A stretch of DNA of 49,825 bases from an uncultured Alphaproteobacteria bacterium (GTDB lineage: Bacteria > Pseudomonadota > Alphaproteobacteria > Methylaequorales > Methylaequoraceae): assembly GCA_902526175.1 (NCBI GenBank), contig CABZJY010000009.1, forward strand, positions 1-49,825, read 5' to 3'. The notes below the pieces were generated by a model, which ran no database searches, was not told where the DNA came from, and saw only the letters and a list, made by a program, of their open reading frames with translations. Numbering within the stretch: position 1 is the stretch's first letter; each line of letters begins with the position of its first letter. Below, piece after piece: positions 18,234-27,710 of the stretch. A program made the position numbers and the translations under genes.

Positions 18234-18880
18234 TAATCATAGTGATTACTGGACAGGTGGCCACAGGAAAATCAACCCTAACTAAAATGATAAAGTACCA
18301 AAAATACAGGGTGTTTGACGCGGATGAATGTGCCCATAAACTACTTGGTAATGTAGAAGTTAAAGAAGAAATTAAAAAGTGTTTTAAATCTAAGGAAAAA
18401 TTCTTATTTGATCAAAATGGGAAAATTGACAAACGAAATTTGGGTGCATATGTTTTCTCAAACACCAAAAGACTGAAGAAATTAGAATTAATACTGCATC
18501 CAAAAATAAGGAAAAAACAAAAATTATTCTTGAAAAACTGTTCGATTAATAGAGATAAAGTTGTTTTTTTGGATATTCCGCTTTTTAATGAATCTCTGCA
18601 TAGAAAAACACATGATTATATAATTAGTATGTATGTAAATAAAAATATACAAAAACAAAGAATACTAAGAAGAAAGAATATGAATCAAAGAAAAATGAGC
18701 TTTATCTTAAAGAAACAAAAAAAACTAAAAAAAGTTTTTTACTCTAAATTTGTAACTAGAATTAATTCTGGAATCGGAAAAAATTATGTTAGGAAAAGCT
18801 TTATTAGTTTCATAAAAAAAGTTAAACAAAAGAAAATAAAAAGAATATGGCCGATGCAGTACAACTTAAACGAAAAGTAG
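18230..18880 (+). CDS. coaE: Dephospho-CoA kinase
   Basis: 216 residues. The P-loop G-Q-V-A-T-G-K-S-T is at 8-16, followed by V-F-D-A-D-E-C-A-H as in CoaE (D-A-D-x-I-x-H), and L-D-I-P-L-F-N-E as in the family's D-x-P-L-L-F-E. It phosphorylates dephospho-CoA, the last step of coenzyme A synthesis. The C-terminal third is very Lys-rich and a little longer than usual. It overlaps maf-aroE by 4 bp and dnaQ by 34 bp (18847-18880), keeping the maf-aroE-coaE-dnaQ order known in alphaproteobacteria. Confidence 0.93.
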   Translation: MIIIVITGQVATGKSTLTKMIKYQKYRVFDADECAHKLLGNVEVKEEIKKCFKSKEKFLFDQNGKIDKRNLGAYVFSNTKRLKKLELILHPKIRKKQKLFLKNCSINRDKVVFLDIPLFNESLHRKTHDYIISMYVNKNIQKQRILRRKNMNQRKMSFILKKQKKLKKVFYSKFVTRINSGIGKNYVRKSFISFIKKVKQKKIKRIWPMQYNLNEK

Positions 18881-19563
18881 TTCTTGATACCGAAACAACT
18901 GGACTAGATTCAAATGAAGACAAGATCATTGAAGTAGGCTGTATTGAGCTTATAGATGACATTCCTTCAGGTGAGAAATACCACAGGTATTTTAATCCGG
19001 GTGACAAAATTATTTCTGAACAGTCAGAAAAGATTCATGGACTAAACAACCAATTTTTAAAAAAGTTTCCATCCTTTGAGTCACAAATAGCAGAATTTGT
19101 TTCCTTTTTGTCAGATTCAGAAATATTGATTCATAATGTAGCCTTTGATCTTTCTATTATTAACAGTCATTTTAAAAGAGCTGGGCATAAGCTGATTGAT
19201 GAAAGTCAGTGCACTTGTACTCTTGAGTTGGCAAAAAAAAATTTTCCTGGATCAAAAGTCAATCTTAACGCTCTTTGTAGAAGATTTAATATTAGCCTTG
19301 AATCTAGAAAAACCCACGGCGCATTAACTGATTGTTTTTTGTTAGCGCAGGTATACCTCGAGCTTATAGGCGGCAGACAAACGCCATTACATTTTCTTAA
19401 TACTTATGGAAAAGAAGTTACATCAAAGGATGAAAAAAAAGAAAGTTCTTTTCGTAATAAGTTAGAAACTCCAACAATATATCCCAGTAAAGAAGATAAC
19501 AAAAAACACCATAACTTAATAGAAAAATTAAAAAACCCGATTTGGAAAAAATTAAAAAGTTAG
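18847..19563 (+). CDS. dnaQ: DNA polymerase III epsilon subunit (3'-5' proofreading exonuclease)
   Basis: 238 residues of the DnaQ DEDDh exonuclease family. Exo I is V-L-D-T-E-T-T-G-L-D (D14, E16), Exo II is I-H-N-V-A-F-D, and Exo III is T-H-G-A-L-T-D with the catalytic His and Asp. The tail of about 60 residues would carry the polymerase-alpha contact. The start lies 34 bp inside coaE; a second ATG three codons in (18853) is possible and cannot be excluded. The 3' end overlaps the convergent secB stop by 4 bp. Confidence 0.95.
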   Translation: MADAVQLKRKVVLDTETTGLDSNEDKIIEVGCIELIDDIPSGEKYHRYFNPGDKIISEQSEKIHGLNNQFLKKFPSFESQIAEFVSFLSDSEILIHNVAFDLSIINSHFKRAGHKLIDESQCTCTLELAKKNFPGSKVNLNALCRRFNISLESRKTHGALTDCFLLAQVYLELIGGRQTPLHFLNTYGKEVTSKDEKKESSFRNKLETPTIYPSKEDNKKHHNLIEKLKNPIWKKLKS

Positions 19564-20033
19564 TTCTTCTTTTGCTTTCTAGACTCAAATAAGGCAATAA
19601 AGTCGATTGGAGTAATCATTAGGGGGGGAAACCCACCCTCTCTGGTTGATGTTGAAATTATTGATCTTAGAAAAGGAAATAAAAACTTTGGGCATTCAAT
19701 TAAAAGCATTCTTTCCAATATGTCATCTTTTACGTTTTTAATAGTAAAAATTCCTGAATATATTCCCTCAACTAAAAATAAATTTTTTTCTTTAATTGAC
19801 GTAGTAGCCTTAATAATTAGATCTACTTCGTAGATACTATCCCCATGATCTTTTAGAGGCTTCGTGTTTATGTCTACATTGATTTTAATTTCCGGCTTTT
19901 CCTCAAATTGCTTTAAAGAATCAGGGGCATTTGGATTTTCAAAAGAAAGGTCTTTAAGATACTGGGCATTAATTATAAACTGGAAATTTGTATTTTCTTG
20001 TTTTTCTTGGTTATTTTCTTCTTTTTTTTTCAT
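19560..20033 (-). CDS. secB: Protein-export chaperone SecB
   Basis: 157 residues, normal for SecB. The pattern I-N-A-Q-Y-L-K-D-L-S-F-E-N-P-N-A-P, a central Y-E-V-D-L-I-I-K-A segment, then E-G-x-Y-S-G-I-F and C-P-K-F-L-F-P-F-L-R with T-R-E-G-G-F-P-P-L at the C-terminal third, is diagnostic. SecB holds precursor proteins unfolded and passes them to SecA. It diverges from the Tim44-like gene across 112 bp and overlaps the end of dnaQ by 4 bp. The minus strand just upstream carries A+T-rich sequence but I cannot assign a firm promoter. Confidence 0.97.
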   Translation of the reverse strand: MKKKEENNQEKQENTNFQFIINAQYLKDLSFENPNAPDSLKQFEEKPEIKINVDINTKPLKDHGDSIYEVDLIIKATTSIKEKNLFLVEGIYSGIFTIKNVKDDILERMLLIECPKFLFPFLRSIISTSTREGGFPPLMITPIDFIALFESRKQKKN

Positions 20034-20145
20034 AAAATTCTTTCTTTAGTTAAAAAAACTACAATATATTACAAAAAACAACATTTGTATTCTAAAATCT
20101 CTTAAAAGACTATATGCTATAACTATACGGAAAAAAGCAAAGACG

Positions 20146-20808
20146 ATGATTTATATAGACATATTAATTTTAGCAATGATAGCAATTTTTATCCTTAACA
20201 GATTAAGAAGTGTTTTGGGCAAAAAAACTGGAAACGAGCCCGATTTCGTTGAAAGAATTACAACTAGAAAAGATACATCAAGCGAAACAAAGCCTGATTT
20301 AGAGATTAACACAAAAAAAACATCAAAAGACCTTCCAATTGACTATAAAGAAAATAGTTCTTTGAATGAAAAATTAAATTATATAAAACAAAAAGACAAA
20401 ACTTTTAATCTTAAGACCTTTTTGGATGGAGCAAAAAAAGCATTCGAGTACATAATAGATTCTTACATCAATAATAATGAAAAGGAGCTTTCAAAACTTC
20501 TTTCAGGACAGATTCTAGGCGAATATAAAAAAGAGATTAAAAAGAGAACGAAAAGCAATGAAAAGTTAGAGATTGAAATTATCGAGTTAAAAGAGCCTAT
20601 AATTAAAAATGTTGAAACTAATGGTAATAATGCACGTATACATGTCGAGTATAAGAGTCAACAAATTCAAGTTACCAAAAATAAGAATGACGAAATAATT
20701 GAAGGTGACTTAAATCAAATACTTTCAATAAAAGAAATCTGGATTTTCTCAAAAAAACTTAACAGCAAGTCTCCCATATGGGCTCTAGAAGAAATTTTAG
20801 ACGTTTAA
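20146..20808 (+). CDS. Tim44-like domain membrane protein
   Basis: 220 residues. One N-terminal membrane segment (about residues 3-18) is followed by a low-complexity charged linker to about residue 80. A Tim44-like domain follows: F-L-D-G-A-K-K-A-F-E-Y-I-I-D-S-Y, then L-S-K-L-L-S, then a C-terminal E-I-W-I-F-S-K. The alphaproteobacterial family (TimA-like) is related to mitochondrial Tim44 and is always found near secB, mltA and smr. Its role at the inner membrane is not well established. It overlaps mltA by 31 bp (20778-20808). Confidence 0.88.
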   Translation: MIYIDILILAMIAIFILNRLRSVLGKKTGNEPDFVERITTRKDTSSETKPDLEINTKKTSKDLPIDYKENSSLNEKLNYIKQKDKTFNLKTFLDGAKKAFEYIIDSYINNNEKELSKLLSGQILGEYKKEIKKRTKSNEKLEIEIIELKEPIIKNVETNGNNARIHVEYKSQQIQVTKNKNDEIIEGDLNQILSIKEIWIFSKKLNSKSPIWALEEILDV

Positions 20809-21797
20809 TCTTTATTTTTCTTCCATGGATTACTCTTACTCTGTTATTACCTCTGGGTAATGCAGGCGCTATACTCAAAAACAAAAAAGATATTGAAAAC
20901 CTTAATCTTTTTATAAAACCTCTTAAAGAATCCTGTAACACTGGATTGTTGATAAAAAACTTAAAACATCATTCATCTTATCCAAGATTTGGAAGTGTAA
21001 AAAGCTGGAAAAATTTTTGTGTTAGGTTAAATTCATCAAAAGACCCAAAAGATTTTTTGCTCAGGAATCTTGATGCGAAGATTTTCTCATACGAAACGGG
21101 ACTATTGACTGGTTATTATGAACCTCTAGTTCATATATCATATGATAAAGATAGCTTATACAAGTACCCTATTTTAAAAAAAAGTGAACATTTAATGATA
21201 CCCAGAAGAAAAATTTTAACGAGTTACAAAAAGAAAGATGTTATCGGTTGGGCAAAAAATGATATAAACCTTTTTTTTTTACAAATACAAGGGTCAGGAA
21301 TCGGGTTACTTAAATCCGGAGACATGATAAAAATATCATATGCTGGCAATAATGGATATAAGTATTCTTCAATTGGGAAATATCTAATAAAAAAATCTTT
21401 TTTAACAAAAGAAGATATATCTGCGGATAAGATAAAAAAATGGCTCAAAGAAAATAAAAAGAAGCGAAATGAAGTATTTAGTCAGAATAGGAGATACATA
21501 TTTTTTAAATTTGAAAAATTTGATAAATCATATCCAAAAGGTGCCGGAGGCATTGCTCTTACACCTAAAATTAGTATAGCTGTTGACAACAAAATCTATC
21601 CTTATGGAATTCCTGTATTGACACAAACAAACAAAAAAAAATATAATTTATTATTGATAACTCATGACACGGGATCCGCCATTAAAGGACCGAATAGGGG
21701 GGATCTGTTTGTTGGACGGGGAGAAAAAGCAGGATCTGAGGCTGGAAAGCTTCTTGAAAAACTAAAACTATATTATTTAACACCAAAAAATGAATAA
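20778..21797 (+). CDS. mltA: Membrane-bound lytic murein transglycosylase A
   Basis: 339 residues. A hydrophobic N-terminal export segment (about 9-30) without a clear lipobox is followed by the MltA domain: L-L-T-G-Y-Y-E-P, F-F-L-Q-I-Q-G-S-G and V-S-Y-A-like I-S-Y-A-G-N-N-G. A C-terminal 3D domain has T-H-D-T-G-S-A-I-K-G-P-N-R-G-D with the catalytic Asp region. MltA cleaves peptidoglycan glycan strands with formation of anhydromuramic acid. The start lies 31 bp inside the Tim44-like gene and the end overlaps the smr gene by 8 bp, so expression is likely coupled. Confidence 0.95.
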   Translation: MGSRRNFRRLIFIFLPWITLTLLLPLGNAGAILKNKKDIENLNLFIKPLKESCNTGLLIKNLKHHSSYPRFGSVKSWKNFCVRLNSSKDPKDFLLRNLDAKIFSYETGLLTGYYEPLVHISYDKDSLYKYPILKKSEHLMIPRRKILTSYKKKDVIGWAKNDINLFFLQIQGSGIGLLKSGDMIKISYAGNNGYKYSSIGKYLIKKSFLTKEDISADKIKKWLKENKKKRNEVFSQNRRYIFFKFEKFDKSYPKGAGGIALTPKISIAVDNKIYPYGIPVLTQTNKKKYNLLLITHDTGSAIKGPNRGDLFVGRGEKAGSEAGKLLEKLKLYYLTPKNE

Positions 21798-22335
21798 AGA
21801 CATAATGAAAGATAAAGACAGAGAATTGTGGTTAGAATTCATAAAAGAAGTAAAGCCAATTGAAAAAAATATTATTAAATCTGAAAAAAAATTTAAAACG
21901 AGAATTTCTAAAACTAATATCGGTGACGAAGAAAATACCGATACTTTTAATTATTTTGAAGCCGACCATACAGAAAATATCTGTGAAAGAATACCCGATA
22001 TGAATATTTTAAAGAAAATTAGAAAAGGAAGACTTAGAGTAGAATCTAAACTTGATCTTCACGGTTTGAAATACAAAGAATCGCATGAAAAAGTCTTTGA
22101 TTTCATTACCTCTTCGTATGCGAATAGAAAAAGAGTATTACTTATAATAACGGGGAAGGGAGAAAGATTAGGAATAGAAAATGGTTGGAAAGGACAAGGA
22201 ATTCTTAAACAAAGTTTACCCAGATGGCTGTCAAACAAAGCTTTTGAAGAAAAAATTTCCTGGTTTAATGTTGCACCGCCTAATTACGGAGGCAATGGAG
22301 CATACATCGTATATTTAAAGAAACTCAGAGGATAA
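21790..22335 (+). CDS. Smr-domain protein
   Basis: 181 residues. The C-terminal half is an Smr domain: K-L-D-L-H-G-L near residue 90, V-L-L-I-I-T-G-K-G near 120-128, [11 protein letters not shown], and [10 protein letters not shown] at the end. The N-terminal half is charged and not recognisable. Smr domains are nucleic-acid nucleases in MutS2 and some eukaryotic proteins; the substrate of this stand-alone alphaproteobacterial form is unknown. It overlaps mltA by 8 bp, and its end overlaps the convergent hslU stop region by 11 bp (22325-22335). Confidence 0.93.
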   Translation: MNKDIMKDKDRELWLEFIKEVKPIEKNIIKSEKKFKTRISKTNIGDEENTDTFNYFEADHTENICERIPDMNILKKIRKGRLRVESKLDLHGLKYKESHEKVFDFITSSYANRKRVLLIITGKGERLGIENGWKGQGILKQSLPRWLSNKAFEEKISWFNVAPPNYGGNGAYIVYLKKLRG

Positions 22336-23638
22336 ATTTACTTATATCCGAACTTTTATAAATATCTCCAATTTGTTTTTTTACATATTTGTTATCAATA
22401 ACAATTTTTTTTATTTTTTTATCAGAAGCGGAGAAACTAATTTCCTCTAAAACTTTTTCTAGAATGGTATGAAGTCTTCTTGCTCCAATATTTTCAATCT
22501 CGTCGTTAACTTTTGTTGCTATTTCTGAGATTTCCATAATCGCACTTTCCGTAAATTCCAATTCGACACCTTCTGTGCCGATGAGCTCAACATATTGGCG
22601 AATTAAATTATTTTCAGGTTCTTTTAGAATTGAATTAAAGTCTGATTTTGAAAGTGCTGACAATTCTACTCTATTAGGAAGCCTTCCCTGAAGCTCGGGC
22701 AAAAGATCGGACGGTTTAGAAACATGAAATGCTCCTGATGCAATAAAAAGGATGTGGTCTGTTTTGATAGAGCCGTATTTCGTTGATACTGACGTTCCTT
22801 CAATCAAGGGGAGCAAATCTCTTTGCACTCCCTCCCGGCTTACCTCAACGGTTCCCTTGGAATTTTTTCCGCAAATTTTATCAATCTCATCAATAAAAAC
22901 AATGCCATTATCCTCAACATTTTTTAGAGATTGTTTAATTAAGCTTTCTTCATCAATTAACTTATCTGATTCTTCTTCAATTAAAAAATTGTATGAATCC
23001 TTTACTGAAAGCTTCCTTTTTTCTTTCTTTTGTCCAAAGCCTTTTCCCAAAATTTCACCAAGATTAATCATTCCCATCATACCTCCTGGCATACCAGGAA
23101 TCTCCATAGATTTTAATGGCATTCCTCCAGATTTAGCGGATAATTCAATTTCAACTTCTTGGTTATCTAGTTCACCATTCCTCAGCATCTTCTTGAATTT
23201 TTCTTTAGTCTGATTTGAAGCTGAGGCACCAACAAGGGCGTCTATGACTCTTTTCTCTGCATTAATTTCTGCTTTGGCAGTAACTTCCTTTTTGAAGAAG
23301 TCACGATTCATTGTAATTGATATTTCAACCAAATCTCTAATTATTTGTTCAACATCTCTCCCAACATACCCAACCTCAGTAAACTTTGTAGCTTCAACTT
23401 TCAAAAAAGGAGCCTGTGCTAACCTCGCAAGCCTTCTGGCAATTTCTGTTTTTCCAACTCCAGTAGGCCCGATCATTAAAATGTTTTTTGGCAGAACTTC
23501 ATCTCTTAATCCTTCATCTATTTGTTGCCTTCTCCATCTATTTCTTAAAGCTACGGCGACCGATCTTTTAGCGCTATTTTGGCCAACTATAAATCTATCT
23601 AACTCAGAAACAATTTCTTTTGGGGTAAATGAAGTCAT
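22325..23638 (-). CDS. hslU: ATP-dependent protease ATPase subunit HslU
   Basis: 437 residues, a AAA+ unfoldase of the Clp/HSP100 family that feeds HslV. Walker A is G-P-T-G-V-G-K-T near 58-65, with the pore-loop segment T-E-V-G-Y-V-G-R-D. An intermediate I-domain rich in Gly, Met and Lys lies near 170-220, Walker B is I-V-F-I-D-E-I-D-K, and the C-terminal tail D-I-S-K-F-I-L docks into HslV as in E. coli. It overlaps hslV by 4 bp (23635-23638). Confidence 0.98.
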   Translation of the reverse strand: MTSFTPKEIVSELDRFIVGQNSAKRSVAVALRNRWRRQQIDEGLRDEVLPKNILMIGPTGVGKTEIARRLARLAQAPFLKVEATKFTEVGYVGRDVEQIIRDLVEISITMNRDFFKKEVTAKAEINAEKRVIDALVGASASNQTKEKFKKMLRNGELDNQEVEIELSAKSGGMPLKSMEIPGMPGGMMGMINLGEILGKGFGQKKEKRKLSVKDSYNFLIEEESDKLIDEESLIKQSLKNVEDNGIVFIDEIDKICGKNSKGTVEVSREGVQRDLLPLIEGTSVSTKYGSIKTDHILFIASGAFHVSKPSDLLPELQGRLPNRVELSALSKSDFNSILKEPENNLIRQYVELIGTEGVELEFTESAIMEISEIATKVNDEIENIGARRLHTILEKVLEEISFSASDKKIKKIVIDNKYVKKQIGDIYKSSDISKFIL

Positions 23639-24192
23639 TTTTTACAAACAATTTTTTCCAATACAATGTTGTTATTAGTGTAAATGCATAGATCGGAGGC
23701 AATTTCTAGACTTTTTCTTGCAATTTCCTCAGCATTCATTTTACTTTTTTCTAATGCTCTTGCCGCAGCTAGTGCAAAGTTTCCACCCGAACCAATAGCC
23801 ATCATCCCATTTTTGGGTTCGAGTATATCACCAGTTCCACTGAGTATTAAACTATATTCTTTGTCAGCTACTAGCATCATAGCTTCTAACCTTCTAAGGT
23901 AACGATCAGTTCTCCAATCTTTTGCTAATTCAACGCATGCTCGCATAAGATTATTTGACGATTTTTCTAATTTACCCTCAAGTCTTTCAAACAAAGCAAA
24001 AGCATCAGCAGTTGCACCGGCAAATCCGGTAATTACCCTGCCCTCTGAGAGTGTTCTAACCTTTTTTGCGTTGTCTTTCATGACTGAGTCACCAAGTGTT
24101 ACCTGCCCATCAGCAGCAATTACAACTTCACCTGCTTTTCTAATTGAAACAACAGTGGTTGAGTGCCATGATTTTTTATTTTGTCTTTTCAT
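23635..24192 (-). CDS. hslV: ATP-dependent protease proteolytic subunit HslV
   Basis: 185 residues, an N-terminal-nucleophile threonine protease. The mature start is Thr12 in W-H-S-T-T-V-V, preceded by an 11-residue propeptide, followed by A-A-D-G-Q-V-T-L-G and [13 protein letters not shown]-x-T-T propeptide is known for alphaproteobacterial HslV, unlike E. coli, where only Met precedes the Thr. It forms the hslVU pair and diverges from hisB over 86 bp that include TATATT-type A+T motifs, a neighbourhood conserved in alphaproteobacteria. Confidence 0.97.
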   Translation of the reverse strand: MKRQNKKSWHSTTVVSIRKAGEVVIAADGQVTLGDSVMKDNAKKVRTLSEGRVITGFAGATADAFALFERLEGKLEKSSNNLMRACVELAKDWRTDRYLRRLEAMMLVADKEYSLILSGTGDILEPKNGMMAIGSGGNFALAAARALEKSKMNAEEIARKSLEIASDLCIYTNNNIVLEKIVCKK

Positions 24193-24278
24193 AACTTAAT
24201 GTTTAAACAATATACTAATTCTTATATAGTGTTAATAGTGTATAATTTTTAAAAAATTTCATTCTTTTGTTTAACATT

Positions 24279-24878
24279 ATGAGGAAAAGCACAGTTAATA
24301 GAACAACCAAGGAAACAACTATTGAAGTTGAGGTACAACTTGATGGTTCAGGAAAATCAGAAATATCTACTGGTATTGGCTTTTTAGATCATATGCTAGA
24401 TCAATTATCGAAACATAGTCTTATTGACATTAAGCTCCAAGCTAAAGGTGATTTACATGTAGATTACCATCACACAACAGAAGATTCTGCAATTGCTTTA
24501 GGCGAAGCATTTGATAAAGCTTTAGGAGACAAAAAAGGAATAACTAGATTTGGTCAAGCTTTGTCAGTCATGGATGAAACTTTATCAAGAATAGTTGTTG
24601 ATTGTTCGAATAGACCTTATTTGGCATGGAGGGTAAAAATTCCTAAACCAAAAGTTGGTGAAATGGATACAGAATTGTTTAAAGAATGGTTTCAAGCATT
24701 TTCTCAAACAGCTGGAATTACACTGCACATCGAAAATTTGTATGGCGAAAACTCGCATCATATTGTTGAATCCTGTTTTAAAGGACTAGCCAGATCCCTC
24801 AGAGAAGCAATCAAAATTGACAATAAAAGAGCTAATGAAATTCCTTCAACAAAAGGGACACTTGGAGGGTCACTTTAA
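24279..24878 (+). CDS. hisB: Imidazoleglycerol-phosphate dehydratase
   Basis: 199 residues from the ATG at 24279. An in-frame TTG at 24267 would add four residues and is less likely. Family motifs are [17 protein letters not shown] (metal-binding histidines), R-F-G near residue 92, and [12 protein letters not shown]. It removes water from imidazoleglycerol phosphate in histidine synthesis. A TATAAT box at 24241-24246 lies 32 nt before the ATG; no Shine-Dalgarno is visible. It opens the hisB-DUF2628-hisH-hisA-hisF-hisE-HIT cluster. Confidence 0.97.
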   Translation: MRKSTVNRTTKETTIEVEVQLDGSGKSEISTGIGFLDHMLDQLSKHSLIDIKLQAKGDLHVDYHHTTEDSAIALGEAFDKALGDKKGITRFGQALSVMDETLSRIVVDCSNRPYLAWRVKIPKPKVGEMDTELFKEWFQAFSQTAGITLHIENLYGENSHHIVESCFKGLARSLREAIKIDNKRANEIPSTKGTLGGSL

Positions 24879-24882
24879 TTTT

Positions 24883-25248
24883 ATGTCCTTATATTGCATA
24901 TTAGAGAAAAAAAGTAATTCACTTGATGTAAATATTGCAAAAATAGGTTTTTCTAAGCTTGCATTTGTTTTTAGTTTCATTTGGGGTTTTTCAAATGGTA
25001 TTTATCTTTATGCTTTGATAAGTTTTTTGTTTTTTATAATATCACTATATTTAACATCTTTTGGTGTTCTAGATTTTGAAGCCTTTGCAATTATCATGCT
25101 TTTAAATTCTTTTTATTGGGGGATTTTCGGCAATGCAATCTTCATAAATTTTTTAATTAAAAGTAAAAATTATAAACCAGTTCAAGTTTTAAATTCAGAA
25201 AGTAAATTCACTGCGTTGATTACAAGACTTTCAGAAATTAGCAAATGA
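24883..25248 (+). CDS. DUF2628 family small membrane protein
   Basis: 121 residues from the ATG at 24883, four bases after the hisB stop; earlier in-frame starts would run inside hisB. It opens M-S-L-Y-C-I-L-E, then a segment I-G-F-S-K-L-A-F-V-F-S-F-I-W-G-F that matches the DUF2628 pattern (F-S-W-P-A-F-L-F-x-x-L-W). Two or three hydrophobic segments cover about 23-85. The gene sits inside the histidine cluster, as in many alphaproteobacteria, and overlaps hisH by 4 bp. The function is unknown, and no link to histidine synthesis is shown. Confidence 0.75.
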   Translation: MSLYCILEKKSNSLDVNIAKIGFSKLAFVFSFIWGFSNGIYLYALISFLFFIISLYLTSFGVLDFEAFAIIMLLNSFYWGIFGNAIFINFLIKSKNYKPVQVLNSESKFTALITRLSEISK

Positions 25249-25913
25249 TAGATATTTCAATAGTGGATTATGGCTCAGGAAATTTGAAATCTGTATATAA
25301 CAGCGTAAAGCTTTGCTGTGACAACAAGCACGGAAGCTCAAAAATTAAAGTTACAAGTGATAAAAAAACTATTGATAATTCATCACATTTGATACTTCCA
25401 GGAGTAGGTTCCTTTAAATCATGTGTAAACGGCCTTAAAAATAAGGGAACTTTATTTGAAACTATACACGACAATATTTCTTCGAAAGGTAAACCATTTT
25501 TAGGTATTTGCGTTGGTATGCAGATGCTTTTTTCTGAGGGCTATGAAGACGGAAAAACAAAAGGTCTTGGACTTATCCCAGGTAAAGTTACAAAAATTAA
25601 CCCTAAACACCATAATTATAAAATACCTCACATTGGTTGGAACAACTTATTTTTAAAAAACACCCACCCTTTTTTGAATACACTTGAGAAAAATGGTCTT
25701 ATCTTCAAAGAAATGCAGCCGAATGCATATTTTGTTCACAGTTATTCTTGTAAACCCGAGGATAAAAAACACATAATTTTATCTACTGATTATAGCGAAG
25801 AAATATCTGCAATGGTTGCAAAAGAAAATATTCTTGGAACTCAATTCCATCCAGAAAAAAGCCATAGTTTTGGTTTAAATTTTCTCAAATCATTTCTATC
25901 TTGGAACCCTTAA
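25245..25913 (+). CDS. hisH: Imidazole glycerol phosphate synthase, glutaminase subunit
   Basis: 222 residues, a class I glutamine amidotransferase. It starts I-V-D-Y-G-S-G-N-L-K-S-V, has F-L-G-I-C-V-G-M-Q-M-L-F with the nucleophile Cys, and ends with G-T-Q-F-H-P-E-K-S carrying the His-Glu pair. It supplies ammonia to HisF. It overlaps the DUF2628 gene by 4 bp, and its TAA shares a base with the hisA ATG (TAATG at 25913). Confidence 0.97.
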   Translation: MIDISIVDYGSGNLKSVYNSVKLCCDNKHGSSKIKVTSDKKTIDNSSHLILPGVGSFKSCVNGLKNKGTLFETIHDNISSKGKPFLGICVGMQMLFSEGYEDGKTKGLGLIPGKVTKINPKHHNYKIPHIGWNNLFLKNTHPFLNTLEKNGLIFKEMQPNAYFVHSYSCKPEDKKHIILSTDYSEEISAMVAKENILGTQFHPEKSHSFGLNFLKSFLSWNP

Positions 25914-26638
25914 TGATTTTTTACCCAGCAATTGATATTATTAATGGTAAATGCGTAAGACTATCGCAAGGCATGTTAAAACATAAAAAAATTTATGATG
26001 TTGATCCTTTAGACCAAATTAAAAATTATGAAAAACAAGGCGCTAATTGGGTTCATGTAGTGGATTTAGATGGTGCGTTTTCTGGAAATCAAAAAAATCA
26101 AAAAAAAATTGTTGAGTTAGCTAAAATCTCAAAGTGTAATCTTCAGGTTGGAGGAGGAATAAGATCACTAGAAACAATTAGTAAGTTGATATCAAATGGT
26201 ATCAAGAGAGTTGTATTAGGAACTGTAGCAGTACAAAACCCAAATTTTATTGTAGACGCTTGTAAAGAATTTCCAGGAAAAATAGCCTTAGGAATAGATT
26301 CCAAAGACAATAAAGTTTCTATTGAAGGATGGACAAAATCAGAAAATATAAGTGATACAGATTTTATTAAAAAATTTGAAGACGTTGGTGTATCACACAT
26401 TATTTTTACTGATATTTCAAGAGATGGTAGAATGATAGGCCCTAATTTACGGAAATTAAGAAATATTCTAAAGTCAACAAATATGCAAGTAATAGCCTCT
26501 GGAGGTGTAGCAAATCTTAATGATTTAAAAGTTATTAAAAATCTGAAAAAAGCAAATTTAAATGGTATAATTTGTGGTAAAGCTCTTTATGAAAAAGAGT
26601 TTAGCGTTTCAGATGCATTACAAATTCTGGGTATTTAA
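25913..26638 (+). CDS. hisA: ProFAR isomerase
   Basis: 241 residues from the ATG at 25913. An in-frame TTG 12 bases earlier lies inside hisH and is less likely. The half-barrel repeats are visible: F-Y-P-A-I-D-I-I-N-G-K-C-V-R-L with the catalytic Asp, L-Q-V-G-G-G-I-R, G-V-S-H-I-I-F-T-D-I-S-R-D-G and V-I-A-S-G-G-V. It isomerises ProFAR to PRFAR in histidine synthesis. The TAATG junction with hisH suggests coupling; hisF follows after 3 bp. Confidence 0.97.
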   Translation: MIFYPAIDIINGKCVRLSQGMLKHKKIYDVDPLDQIKNYEKQGANWVHVVDLDGAFSGNQKNQKKIVELAKISKCNLQVGGGIRSLETISKLISNGIKRVVLGTVAVQNPNFIVDACKEFPGKIALGIDSKDNKVSIEGWTKSENISDTDFIKKFEDVGVSHIIFTDISRDGRMIGPNLRKLRNILKSTNMQVIASGGVANLNDLKVIKNLKKANLNGIICGKALYEKEFSVSDALQILGI

Positions 26639-26641
26639 AAC

Positions 26642-27415
26642 ATGTTAAAAAAACGTATAATACCATGCCTTGATGTTAAAGATGGAAGGGTGGTAAAAGG
26701 TATAAACTTTTTAAATCTACGAGATGCTGGAGATCCAACAGAACAAGCACTCTTTTATAGCAATTCTGGTGCAGATGAAATTACTTTTTTAGATATAACC
26801 GCGACCTCAGATAATAGAGAATCTATGTTAAACGTTATAGAGGCCACAGCGTCAAAGTGTTTTGTTCCTCTTACAGTAGGCGGGGGAATAAGAACAGTGA
26901 ATGATATTGATAAATTCCTGAGAGTAGGGGCTGATAAAGTATCTATTAATAGTTCAGCAGTTTCAAATCCAAAGTTAATAAATGATGGATCAAGAATTTT
27001 TGGGAATCAATGTATAGTTGTCGCGATTGATGCAAAAAAAAATTCTTCAGAAAAAGGAAAATGGAATGTTTATACACATGGAGGAAGGAATGACACTGGA
27101 ATTGATGCTGTGATCTGGGCAATGGAGGCAGAAAAAAGAGGTGCTGGCGAGATACTTTTAACTTCAATGGACCAGGACGGAACCAAAAAAGGTTTCGATA
27201 TTGATCTTACAAAAAAAATCTCATCTTCGGTTAGTATTCCTGTTATTGCGTCAGGGGGTGTTGGGACGTTAGAACACTTAGCAGATGGCATAATCTTGGG
27301 TAATGCGAGTGCAGTTTTAGCGGCGTCAATATTTCATTTTGGAGAATTTTCTATAACTGAAGCAAAAAAACATTTATATTCGAAGGGCATTGATGTGAGA
27401 ATGGATTATGAATAA
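26642..27415 (+). CDS. hisF: Imidazole glycerol phosphate synthase, cyclase subunit
   Basis: 257 residues, a TIM barrel. It starts [16 protein letters not shown] with catalytic Asp11, has [20 protein letters not shown] with the second catalytic Asp, and V-I-A-S-G-G-V-G. With HisH it converts PRFAR and glutamine-derived ammonia to imidazoleglycerol phosphate, the substrate of the HisB encoded four genes upstream, and AICAR. It overlaps hisE by 8 bp. Confidence 0.98.
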   Translation: MLKKRIIPCLDVKDGRVVKGINFLNLRDAGDPTEQALFYSNSGADEITFLDITATSDNRESMLNVIEATASKCFVPLTVGGGIRTVNDIDKFLRVGADKVSINSSAVSNPKLINDGSRIFGNQCIVVAIDAKKNSSEKGKWNVYTHGGRNDTGIDAVIWAMEAEKRGAGEILLTSMDQDGTKKGFDIDLTKKISSSVSIPVIASGGVGTLEHLADGIILGNASAVLAASIFHFGEFSITEAKKHLYSKGIDVRMDYE

Positions 27416-27710
27416 TAATTTAGAAGTTTTAGTAAAATTAGAAAATATAATTAAAACTAAAAGAAATCAAGACCCCAATAGCTCCTATACTGCAAGACTT
27501 TTTAAAAAAGGGAAACAGAAAATTGCTAATAAGTTAGGTGAAGAAGCTTTTGAGACGGTTACTGCTTTTTTATCACAAAACAAAGAAGATTTATCTGATG
27601 AAATCGCAGATTTAATTTATCATCTTTTTGTATTAATTGAGTTTTCAGAAGTTGACTTTGATAGTGTTTTACAAGTACTTAATAAAAGAATGAAAGAAAA
27701 AAGTGATTAA
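27408..27710 (+). CDS. hisE: Phosphoribosyl-ATP pyrophosphatase
   Basis: 100 residues, an all-helical NTP pyrophosphatase of the MazG-like HisE family. Visible motifs are [20 protein letters not shown] and D-E-I-A-D-L-I-Y-H with the metal-binding acidic residues. It hydrolyses phosphoribosyl-ATP. The partner hisI domain is not fused and not in the window. It overlaps hisF by 8 bp and the HIT gene by 8 bp. Confidence 0.95.
   Translation: MNNNLEVLVKLENIIKTKRNQDPNSSYTARLFKKGKQKIANKLGEEAFETVTAFLSQNKEDLSDEIADLIYHLFVLIEFSEVDFDSVLQVLNKRMKEKSD

Noticed and set aside
22752-23678. Plus-strand frames of 153 and 144 codons opposite hslU
   Set aside because: hslU and hslV are certain on the minus strand, and the plus frames show no family features.
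24267-24278. TTG start for hisB four codons upstream of the ATG
   Set aside because: The ATG at 24279 gives the normal family N-terminus (M-R-K-S-T-V-N-R-x-T-K-E-T), and no ribosome binding site supports TTG.
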